A stretch of DNA of 12,685 bases, from assembly GCA_035480955.1 (NCBI GenBank), contig DATIHF010000047.1, positions 1 through 12,685 on the forward strand. The letters run 5' to 3'. The stretch is from DATIHF01 sp035480955 (GTDB lineage: Bacteria > Patescibacteriota > Microgenomatia > Woykebacterales > RBG-16-39-9b). The notes below the pieces were generated by a model that had not been told where the DNA came from, ran no database searches, and saw nothing but the letters and a program-made list of their open reading frames with translations. A program made the translations under genes and the position numbers. Positions 1 through 3,866 of this stretch are shown in pieces. How positions within the stretch are numbered: the stretch's first letter is position 1; the number at the start of each line of letters is the position of its first letter.

Positions 1-25
1 GAATTTCTCTTACTCGTCAAACCTA

Positions 26-54
26 TTGAAGAACAAAACTAAGGCTGATATAAT
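26..54 (+). promoter_or_regulatory. Sigma70-type promoter of tRNA-Thr(GGU)
   Basis: TTGAAG (26-31), a 17-bp spacer and a perfect TATAAT (49-54). The predicted start is near 61, only a few bases before the tRNA 5' end at 64. The same TTGAAG-17-TATAAT pair is seen on the other strand in front of the tRNA-Tyr block. Confidence 0.8.
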
Positions 55-63
55 CTCCACCGT

Positions 64-138
64 GCCGACATGGCTCAGTGGTAGAGCGCGTTCTTGGTAA
101 GAACGAGGTCCTGGGTTCGATCCCCAGTGTCGGCTCCA
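64..138 (+). tRNA. tRNA-Thr(GGU)
   Basis: Complete cloverleaf. The acceptor stem GCCGACA (64-70) pairs with TGTCGGC (128-134), the D arm contains AGTGGTA, and the anticodon stem CGTTC/GAACG encloses loop TTGGTAA with anticodon GGT at 96-98. The T arm is CTGGG-TTCGATC-CCCAG. The discriminator is T135 and the CCA end is encoded (136-138). It decodes ACC/ACU threonine codons. It is transcribed alone from the promoter just upstream; no intrinsic terminator is visible after it. Confidence 0.96.
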
Positions 139-169
139 TAATTTTCCATGCAATCACAACCCATAGTAT

Positions 170-198
170 TTGACTTTCTGCTTTAATTCTGCTATAAT
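170..198 (+). promoter_or_regulatory. Near-consensus sigma70 promoter of the secreted-protein gene
   Basis: TTGACT (170-175), a 17-bp spacer and TATAAT (193-198). The predicted start is near 205, leaving a leader of about 28 nt that carries a Shine-Dalgarno-like GAAAGG (220-225) seven bases before the ATG at 233. Confidence 0.85.
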
Positions 199-232
199 TT
201 CCCTTATCAACTAATTGCCGAAAGGCTAGAAA

Positions 233-739
233 ATGAAAGGTCGCACTCCTATGAAGAGGGTCCTTATTACCCTGGGGGCAATTGTAAGCGTTCTGATCGT
301 CGGCGTCGCGTTCAGCGGAGGCAACAAGGCCTTGGCAGCGGGCGGCGGTTATCCCGGTCCGTTCTGCTACGGCGGCACGGCCAACACGAAGGTTGTCGTC
401 AAGGCGTCAGCCACAGTCTGCACCAGCAACTATGGTGAGACGATTAACGTCAACGCCGTCATCACGAGGGCGAAAGCAAACGGCATAGTTGCCGCTTGCT
501 ACAGCGACGAGACTGGCGACCACTGCAGCGCGCTCGCTGCTGGTCACTTCGACGCCGGCAGGGACATCTGTGTCCGCTACGTTATCACTGGGTGGACCGG
601 TCCGGCACCAACGCGAGTCGAGTTCCTCGATTCGTCGTTCAACCAGAACCTGGCTACCGCACCTCTGACATCATCAGGCTTCGCGGCGGCCAACAACGTG
701 ATCGCTCAGGCCATCCTGAACGGCGACTGTCCTCTCTAA
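233..739 (+). CDS. GC-rich gene for a small secreted six-cysteine protein, unknown function
   Basis: 168 residues; I do not recognise the family. A basic start and hydrophobic core (about residues 9-28) are followed by the A-L-A motif at 33-35, a good signal peptidase I site, so the mature protein would begin near residue 36 and be exported. The mature part has six cysteines (45, 63, 89, 98, 113, 166), suggesting three disulfides. There is no transmembrane segment after the signal. The start at 233 is preferred because of GAAAGG seven bases upstream; ATG 251 is an in-frame alternative that would still keep the whole signal peptide. Base composition is odd: a sampled line (541-600) is 62% GC with G/C-ending codons, clearly above the genes around it, which suggests transfer or strong expression-linked codon bias. 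It stands alone with its own near-consensus promoter and terminator. Function unknown; a surface or effector role is speculative. Confidence 0.85.
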   Translation: MKGRTPMKRVLITLGAIVSVLIVGVAFSGGNKALAAGGGYPGPFCYGGTANTKVVVKASATVCTSNYGETINVNAVITRAKANGIVAACYSDETGDHCSALAAGHFDAGRDICVRYVITGWTGPAPTRVEFLDSSFNQNLATAPLTSSGFAAANNVIAQAILNGDCPL

Positions 740-765
740 CACAAGAGAACGGACTATCGCAACCC

Positions 766-800
766 AAAAACCCCCTCGTCACCAGACTTGGGGGTTTTTT
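766..800. terminator. Bidirectional intrinsic terminator
   Basis: A-tract plus CCCCC (766-775) pairs with GGGGG plus T-tract (790-799), with an inner GTC/GAC stem (778-780/785-787) around an ACCA loop. A's on the left and T's on the right make it work in both directions. It serves the secreted-protein gene ending at 739 and, on the minus strand, rpmG, which ends at 818. Confidence 0.9.
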
Positions 801-817
801 ATATCCAAAAGTTCTAT

Positions 818-985
818 TTAGTTTTTAACTTCTTTGTGGGGTTGGACTTTGCGGCAAACTGAACAAAATTTATTTAACTCAAGTCTCTCTTGATCGTTAA
901 GTTTATTTTTTTCAGTTACGTAATTTTGTGTCTTGCAAACTGTGCAAGCCAAATTGATGATATTTCTTTTACCTTTTTTAGCCAT
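818..985 (-). CDS. rpmG: 50S ribosomal protein L33
   Basis: 55 residues, beginning MAKKGKRN, the usual size for L33. Two CxxC pairs (Cys14/17 and Cys41/44) form an intact zinc ribbon, and the core includes LACTVCKTQNYVTEKNK. L33 sits near the E site of the large ribosomal subunit. It is the last gene of a minus-strand block behind tRNA-Tyr and tRNA-Thr(UGU) and ends at the shared terminator. No Shine-Dalgarno site is seen; a TTGCTA-17-TAGAAT promoter ends seven bases before the ATG, suggesting a leaderless mRNA. In many bacteria rpmG lies directly upstream of tRNA-Trp-secE-nusG on the same strand, so here it appears inverted relative to that ancestral order. Confidence 0.95.
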   Translation of the reverse strand: MAKKGKRNIINLACTVCKTQNYVTEKNKLNDQERLELNKFCSVCRKVQPHKEVKN

Positions 986-992
986 GATGGGG

Positions 993-1021
993 ATTCTAAC
1001 AAATCAGGTTGAGGTTAGCAA
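993..1021 (-). promoter_or_regulatory. Promoter of rpmG, likely leaderless
   Basis: On the minus strand TTGCTA (1021-1016), a 17-bp spacer and TAGAAT (998-993). The -10 box is 7 nt from the ATG at 985, so transcription should begin at or within a base or two of the start codon. Confidence 0.6.
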
Positions 1022-1032
1022 GAGTCTTGAAG

Positions 1033-1107
1033 TGGAGCCGGGAGAGGGATTCGAACCCACGGCCTGCTGTTTACAAAACAGCTGCTCTACCGCTGAGCTA
1101 TCCCGGC
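1033..1107 (-). tRNA. tRNA-Thr(UGU)
   Basis: On the minus strand the acceptor GCCGGGA (1107-1101) pairs with TCCCGGC (1043-1037). The anticodon stem GCTGT/ACAGC encloses loop TTTGTAA with anticodon TGT, the T arm is GTGGG-TTCGAAT-CCCTC, the discriminator is T (complement of 1036) and CCA is encoded. It decodes ACA/ACG and complements the GGU isoacceptor at 64. It lies 60 nt after tRNA-Tyr and is probably cotranscribed with it. Confidence 0.96.
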
Positions 1108-1108
1108 C

Positions 1109-1160
1109 TGGTGCCGGGTGAAGGAGAATAGCTCAATTGTTACACAATTGACGAACCTCC
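1109..1160 (-). pseudogene. Candidate 3'-end remnant of a second tRNA-Tyr, T arm interrupted
   Basis: Minus-strand ACCCGGC-A-CCA (1119-1109) is exactly the 3' acceptor strand, discriminator and CCA expected for the truncated tRNA-Tyr half at 1297-1336, whose 5' acceptor is GCCGGGT. Just upstream, GGAGG-TTCG (1160-1152) looks like the start of a T arm and TCTCC (1127-1123) could close it. The would-be T loop is broken by an 8-bp perfect hairpin (1144-1151/1133-1140, loop of 3), and three extra bases lie before the acceptor. There is no anticodon-stem partner. Alternative: a chance match, or a processing hairpin with the GCCGGG of the adjacent tRNA-Thr. Confidence 0.45.
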
Positions 1161-1167
1161 ATTTAAC

Positions 1168-1254
1168 TGGTGCCGAGAGTAGGATTCGAACCTACGTAGC
1201 CGCAAGGGCGCCTGATTTACAGTCAGGTACGTTTGACCACTCCGTCATCTCGGC
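1168..1254 (-). tRNA. tRNA-Tyr(GUA)
   Basis: A class II tRNA of 87 nt including CCA. On the minus strand the acceptor GCCGAGA (1254-1248) pairs with TCTCGGC (1178-1172). The anticodon stem CCTGA/TCAGG encloses loop CTGTAAA with anticodon GTA, a long variable arm follows, and the T arm is GTAGG-TTCGAAT-CCTAC. The discriminator is A and CCA is encoded (1170-1168). This is the only intact tyrosine tRNA in the window; it sits between what look like the two halves of a second, broken copy. Confidence 0.96.
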
Positions 1255-1296
1255 ACAAGTCGCTTGAAGTTTTCCTAAACGCATGACGAAAGTCAT

Positions 1297-1336
1297 ATTT
1301 ACAGTCAGGTGCGTTTGGCCACTTCGCTAACCCGGC
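1297..1336 (-). pseudogene. Truncated tRNA-Tyr, 5' half only
   Basis: Forty bases on the minus strand match the 5' part of the intact tRNA-Tyr at 33 of 40 positions: acceptor strand GCCGGGT, D arm, anticodon 5' stem CCTGA and loop CTGTAAA with GTA. Homology stops right after the anticodon loop; the next bases form an ATGAC/GTCAT hairpin instead of the TCAGG partner. In the D stem this copy has GCG/CGC and the intact copy ACG/CGT, a compensated pair change, so it derives from a once-functional tRNA rather than a fresh sloppy duplication. It sits directly behind a good promoter and is probably still transcribed as part of the tRNA-Tyr precursor. Confidence 0.8.
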
Positions 1337-1350
1337 ACAATAACTTGGCT

Positions 1351-1379
1351 ATTATACATTCGTTTAGGCTTAACTTCAA
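1351..1379 (-). promoter_or_regulatory. Promoter of the tRNA-Tyr / tRNA-Thr(UGU) / rpmG block
   Basis: On the minus strand TTGAAG (1379-1374), a 17-bp spacer and perfect TATAAT (1356-1351). The predicted start is near 1344, about 8 nt before the tRNA-Tyr 5' half. The -35 box lies within the right inverted repeat. Confidence 0.8.
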
Positions 1380-1389
1380 GTGAATTAGG

Positions 1390-1418
1390 TTGAATAAGTA
1401 CAGCTTTTGAGGTAAAAT
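1390..1418 (+). promoter_or_regulatory. Promoter of tRNA-Trp
   Basis: TTGAAT (1390-1395), a 17-bp spacer and TAAAAT (1413-1418). The predicted start is near 1425, five bases before the mature tRNA. It is divergent from, and 10 bp away from, the tRNA-Tyr promoter, and probably also feeds the SH3b gene downstream. Confidence 0.7.
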
Positions 1419-1429
1419 TCTTCTGCTTT

Positions 1430-1503
1430 ACGGGTGTCGTTCAGTGGTAGGACAGAGGTCTCCAAAACCTCTAACGGGGGTTCGATTCCCTCCACCCGTG
1501 CCA
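1430..1503 (+). tRNA. tRNA-Trp(CCA)
   Basis: The acceptor ACGGGTG (1430-1436) pairs with CACCCGT (1493-1499). The anticodon stem GAGGT/ACCTC encloses loop CTCCAAA with anticodon CCA, and the T arm is GGGGG-TTCGATT-CCCTC. Discriminator G1500 is followed by encoded CCA (1501-1503). Its position upstream of secE-nusG is the classical bacterial arrangement. A CCA rather than UCA anticodon, together with TGA stops in the window, argues against UGA recoding. Confidence 0.96.
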
Positions 1504-1537
1504 ATGAATTATAAGAAGTCGTATTTTCAGAGCTAAA

Positions 1538-2350
1538 ATGGAAACTGCCGAGCAAACTACACAGCCAATAAAACCTTCGACTCCTCAGCCGAGGAAAATT
1601 CCTTTTCAGAAAATTATTTACGTGAGTGTCTTTTTATTGTTGATTTTATTCATTGGTGTTTTGGTTTATATATTCTTCTTTAAAAACCAAACTGAGCAGA
1701 AAAATAGTTCAGCAAAAGTCGCAACAAAAAGCGCTACTGTCTCCTCTTCTGCAAAACATTCTGAAGTTATTTATGTCACCGCACCCGAAGGGCTGAACTT
1801 ACGGTCCGAAGCAAGTACTGATAGCTACATAGTGACTCTCCTCCCCCAAGGAACTCAGCTGACTGTTTTGACTGATTCAGGTGATTGGTATTTTGTGGAG
1901 GGTCAAACCCGAGGCTATGTCAGCAAAGAATTCGTTACCAAAGAAAAACCCACGGGAACAATTTTAAAAACTTTTAAAAACTCTGATTCGCCTTTTTCCT
2001 TTCTCTATCCAGCAGTTTACCAAGTCAACTTCAAAAAAACTGAAGCAGATTTAGAGTATTCTTTTACCGGCATCGACAGTTATGGTGGCTTCACAGCAAC
2101 AGCAACTCCTGGGTTCACGACACTAGGCAATTACGCTCTCAAAAACTATCCTCAAGGCCAAAGAAGCGCTTGTGATGTCAAATTTGGCACACAAACAAAA
2201 GAGTGTGACAAAGTTGTCACCACGGACGGAACTATCTATCTGGTCCTGGTAAACACAACCTTGTACAAAATTACCTACCAAAAGACCGAAGGTGGACTGC
2301 TAGTCGATCTAAATAACCTAGTTTTTTACTCAATGTACTTTGGTGATTGA
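1538..2350 (+). CDS. Membrane-anchored SH3b-domain protein
   Basis: 270 residues. A short polar Pro/Thr-rich N terminus (1-25) is followed by one transmembrane segment (about 26-48), a low-complexity Ser/Lys linker (50-75), a bacterial SH3 domain (about 76-134, with the hallmark GLNLRSEASTDS and the WYFVEGQTRGYVSKEFV end) and a C-terminal domain (140-270) that I do not recognise, with two Cys (in SACDVKF and KECDKV). The topology predicts the SH3b domain outside. In other bacteria SH3b domains bind peptidoglycan or its peptides, so a wall-associated role is likely but inferred. ATG 1538 lies 34 nt after tRNA-Trp with only a weak AGAG upstream. It sits between tRNA-Trp and secE, an uncommon guest in this cluster. 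Confidence 0.85.
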   Translation: METAEQTTQPIKPSTPQPRKIPFQKIIYVSVFLLLILFIGVLVYIFFFKNQTEQKNSSAKVATKSATVSSSAKHSEVIYVTAPEGLNLRSEASTDSYIVTLLPQGTQLTVLTDSGDWYFVEGQTRGYVSKEFVTKEKPTGTILKTFKNSDSPFSFLYPAVYQVNFKKTEADLEYSFTGIDSYGGFTATATPGFTTLGNYALKNYPQGQRSACDVKFGTQTKECDKVVTTDGTIYLVLVNTTLYKITYQKTEGGLLVDLNNLVFYSMYFGD

Positions 2351-2354
2351 ACCA

Positions 2355-2383
2355 TTTACAGACTCATTACAGCATGCTAGAAT
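2355..2383 (+). promoter_or_regulatory. Promoter of secE-nusG
   Basis: TTTACA (2355-2360), a 17-bp spacer and TAGAAT (2378-2383), placed in the 42-bp gap after the SH3b gene. The -10 box ends 9 nt before the secE start, so the mRNA would have almost no leader. Confidence 0.65.
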
Positions 2384-2392
2384 ACGCAGGCT

Positions 2393-2584
2393 TTGAAGAA
2401 CTTTATTTTATGGCGTTATTTAAAAGAAGTCTGGTCCGAGACGGCGAAAGTCACTTGGCCGACTAGATTACAGACCATCCGTTTGACTATAATAGTAATT
2501 GTAGTCAGTTTTGCGGTGTCCGCCTATGCTTTCGGGCTAGACGTGATGTTTCAGTATTTGATTAAAGCACTGGTGGCAAGATAA
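2393..2584 (+). CDS. secE: Preprotein translocase subunit SecE
   Basis: 63 residues, typical of short bacterial SecE. The amphipathic cytoplasmic helix carries the family signature KEVWSETAKVTWPTRLQT (about residues 11-28), followed by one transmembrane segment (about 29-54). SecE clamps SecY in the SecYEG channel. The start is TTG at 2393; no in-frame ATG precedes the conserved core, and the promoter ends 9 nt upstream. Only three bases separate its stop from nusG, so the two are cotranscribed. The order tRNA-Trp, secE, nusG supports the call. Confidence 0.93.
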   Translation: MKNFILWRYLKEVWSETAKVTWPTRLQTIRLTIIVIVVSFAVSAYAFGLDVMFQYLIKALVAR

Positions 2585-2587
2585 TTT

Positions 2588-3232
2588 ATGGCTAAAAAAA
2601 GTAAAGACATTGAAACAAAGGTAGAAGAAACCCCTTCTGTTGAGGAGGAAGTTTCAACGAAAGCTCCTGAAGAAAAGGTCGAGGAAAAGCCTGAGAAAAA
2701 AGATTCTGGAAAGGGGCGCTGGTACGTCGTTCACACCTACTCTGGCCACGAAAACAAAGTTTCCGCAACTCTAAAACAAAAAATCAAAGCTTCCGGCTAC
2801 GATGATCGCATTTTTGAGATCATGGTTCCCACCCAAGAAAAGATCGAGGTTCGCGAAGGCAAAAAAGTTACTCTCTCGGAAAAGATTTTCCCAGGCTATA
2901 TTTTGGTAAAAATGGATCTCAATGATCAAACCTGGCTTTTCGTCCGTTCCACTCCCGGCGTGACTGGCTTTGTCGGCGTTGGTAACAAACCTACCCCACT
3001 GGTCGACTCAGAAGTCACTGCAATTCAAAGATTCTCCGAACTTGAAGCACCAACTTACAAATCTTCTTTCTCCATGGGTGAAGCAGTCAGAATAGTTGAC
3101 GGGCCTTTTGCTGAATTTTTGGGAACAATCGATGAGATCAATGAAGAAAAAGGTAAACTTAAAGTTCTCGTATCGATCTTTGGTCGAGAAACACCTGTCG
3201 AGCTAGATTTTCTCCAAGTCGCTAAAATCTAA
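2588..3232 (+). CDS. nusG: Transcription termination/antitermination factor NusG
   Basis: 214 residues. The NGN domain begins at about residue 44 (RWYVVHTYSGHENKV) and includes the conserved FPGYILVKM segment; it binds RNA polymerase across the cleft. The C-terminal KOW domain (about 162-214) contains GEAVRIVDGPFAEFLGTI and normally contacts Rho or ribosomal protein S10. Odd: about 43 extra N-terminal residues, almost all Glu/Lys/Ser/Pro and presumably disordered. The start follows the secE stop by three bases without a clear Shine-Dalgarno site. The usual next gene, rplK, is not here but 4.3 kb downstream. Confidence 0.95.
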   Translation: MAKKSKDIETKVEETPSVEEEVSTKAPEEKVEEKPEKKDSGKGRWYVVHTYSGHENKVSATLKQKIKASGYDDRIFEIMVPTQEKIEVREGKKVTLSEKIFPGYILVKMDLNDQTWLFVRSTPGVTGFVGVGNKPTPLVDSEVTAIQRFSELEAPTYKSSFSMGEAVRIVDGPFAEFLGTIDEINEEKGKLKVLVSIFGRETPVELDFLQVAKI

Positions 3233-3263
3233 TTTTCCGCTAATAAAATTAAATTTGGATACG

Positions 3264-3307
3264 AAAAGAGGAACCCTGCGCACATTGTCATGAGCGTAAG
3301 GTCCCTC
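3264..3307 (-). terminator. Intrinsic terminator after the 28-codon ORF
   Basis: On the minus strand GAGGGACC (3307-3300) pairs with GGTTCCTC (3275-3268) over 8 bp, followed by TTTT (3267-3264). One pair is G-U in the minus-strand RNA and would be A-C on the plus strand, which supports the minus orientation. Confidence 0.65.
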
Positions 3308-3319
3308 GAATGTCCTGGC

Positions 3320-3367
3320 GGGGTCGGTGGCAGCCCGAGATTTCTTTTTAGAACCACCACCGACCCC
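3320..3367 (-). repeat. Perfect 11-bp inverted repeat (long hairpin)
   Basis: GGGGTCGGTGG (3320-3330) and CCACCGACCCC (3357-3367) are perfect complements around a 26-nt loop that itself contains TTCT-TTTT-AGAA. It has no U-tract on either side, so it is not a simple terminator. It lies between the 28-codon ORF and the terminator at 3264 and may stabilise or regulate that transcript. Confidence 0.7.
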
Positions 3368-3386
3368 ATGAGACACGCACCGCCGA

Positions 3387-3473
3387 CTAGAAACCGAGCT
3401 TGTGCGCTAGGGTGTTGGTCGTCTCACCGATGTGCCGAAGCGCCCGGTCGACCATTGAGATGATTTTCTTCAT
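3387..3473 (-). CDS. Small ORF, 28 residues, unknown function
   Basis: Minus-strand ATG at 3473-3471 is preceded by AGAGG (3483-3479) with 5-nt spacing, one of the best ribosome binding sites in the window. The peptide begins MKKIISMVDRALRHIG and ends TLAHKLGF: basic, with an amphipathic-helix look, no cysteine and no transmembrane stretch. Codons are G/C-rich (for example GTC GAC CGG GCG), unlike the surrounding AT-leaning genes but like the secreted-protein gene at 233. It lies about 70 nt after the terminator of the structured RNA and is followed by a long hairpin and a second terminator. No clear promoter of its own is seen, so expression may depend on readthrough. I recognise no family; a chance ORF is possible. 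Confidence 0.5.
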   Translation of the reverse strand: MKKIISMVDRALRHIGETTNTLAHKLGF

Positions 3474-3545
3474 CTCTACCTCTTTCTACGAAACCACGAA
3501 TCTCGTGTTCTCGTCTAAAACAACCATAAATAATGATAGTCTTAG

Positions 3546-3594
3546 AAAAAAGCAGAGGGACCCATGCAGCAATTACTCGCGCACAGAATCCCTC
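3546..3594 (-). terminator. Intrinsic terminator of the structured RNA
   Basis: Minus strand GAGGGATTC (3594-3586) pairs with GGGTCCCTC (3563-3555), including two G-U pairs. TGC and then a run of six T (3551-3546) follow. The G-U pairs fix the transcribed strand as minus. Confidence 0.75.
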
Positions 3595-3736
3595 GAAGTT
3601 TCGTGTGGGGGCCGGTTACCTCAATCGCCATGCGATCCGCAGTAAACCGTTTACCCCAGACGGCTGAGTTTTCTACATCGCTCGGACCAGCAGGCAGCTT
3701 GCGCTGTTGTTCCCTGTTGGTATTAGCCCCGAGTTG

Positions 3737-3775
3737 TCAAAACCAATCGAGTCTGTTATTCGAGGATTGGGTCAT
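3737..3775 (-). CDS. Possible 12-residue leader peptide inside the structured RNA
   Basis: Minus-strand ATG at 3775-3773 opens a reading frame MTQSSNNRLDWF ending in TGA. AGAGG lies 4 nt upstream and a perfect AGGAGG (3794-3789) 13 nt upstream. Its coding bases include the strands of the two mutually exclusive helices near the RNA 5' end, the layout expected of a translation-controlled attenuator. The spacing of AGGAGG is long and such a short ORF is weak evidence on its own. Confidence 0.25.
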   Translation of the reverse strand: MTQSSNNRLDWF

Positions 3776-3808
3776 TCGTCCTCTCAGACCTCCTGTCAGA
3801 TACACTTA

Positions 3809-3837
3809 ACTATACCACACTATGGGTCATTTGTCAA
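3809..3837 (-). promoter_or_regulatory. Consensus promoter of the structured RNA
   Basis: Minus strand TTGACA (3837-3832), exactly 17 bp, TATAGT (3814-3809); predicted start near 3802. It lies just beyond the 3' end of the 1199-residue gene. The 9-mer AATGACCCA occurs in its spacer (3831-3823) and again in the transcript (3776-3768), a possible direct-repeat protein site. Confidence 0.85.
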
Positions 3838-3866
3838 GCTTATAGTTTATTTACTTTTTTATTGGA

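Larger units (their letters stand above)
1263..1380. repeat. 118-bp segment bounded by imperfect inverted repeats
   Basis: CTTGAAGTT-TT-CCTAAACG (1263-1281) is the inverted counterpart of CGTTTAGG-CTT-AACTTCAAG (1361-1380): 17 paired bases with a 2x3 internal mismatch. The segment contains the tRNA-Tyr 5' half and its promoter. Nested inside are a second inverted pair, AAACGCA (1277-1283) and TGCGTTT (1310-1316), and a small hairpin, ATGAC-GAAA-GTCAT (1283-1296). No transposase or target duplication is visible, so its nature (relic element, tRNA-derived RNA, recombination scar) is open. Confidence 0.65.
3546..3803 (-). ncRNA. Candidate structured non-coding RNA or leader, about 258 nt, unrecognised
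   Basis: Defined by a consensus promoter (3837-3809) and an intrinsic terminator (3594-3546). In the minus-strand RNA I see GAGGA/TCCTC, and an alternative CCAATC/GATTGG sharing bases with it. A central domain has outer CTCGG/CCGAG, then ACCA/TGGT, AGG/CCT, a purine-rich bulge and CAGC-GCAA-GCTG closed by a GNRA tetraloop. A 3' domain has TGGGG/CCCCA, CGGTT-AC/GT-AACCG and GATCGC-ATG-GCGATT. The terminator stem has two G-U pairs that only work on this strand. A perfect AGGAGG lies about 9 nt from the 5' end. It lacks a tmRNA tRNA-like end or tag, the RNase P P4 motif and the SRP GGAAG apical loop. It could be a free sRNA or an attenuating leader for the 28-codon ORF. Confidence 0.65.

Noticed and set aside
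3320..3367. Long hairpin as an intrinsic terminator
   Set aside because: No T-run follows on either strand; the minus-strand terminator is better placed at 3264-3307.
3241..3378. Minus-strand frame starting MGSVVVLKRN, about 46 codons, through the long hairpin
   Set aside because: It runs through two stable hairpins and the terminator, and has no ribosome binding site; probably chance.
3700..3760. tmRNA-like motif TTGGTTTTGACA in the structured RNA
   Set aside because: It differs from the tmRNA 5' motif (TGGTTTCGACA), has no GGGG acceptor before it, no tag ORF, no resume codon and no tRNA-like CCA end nearby, including when a permuted two-piece form is considered.
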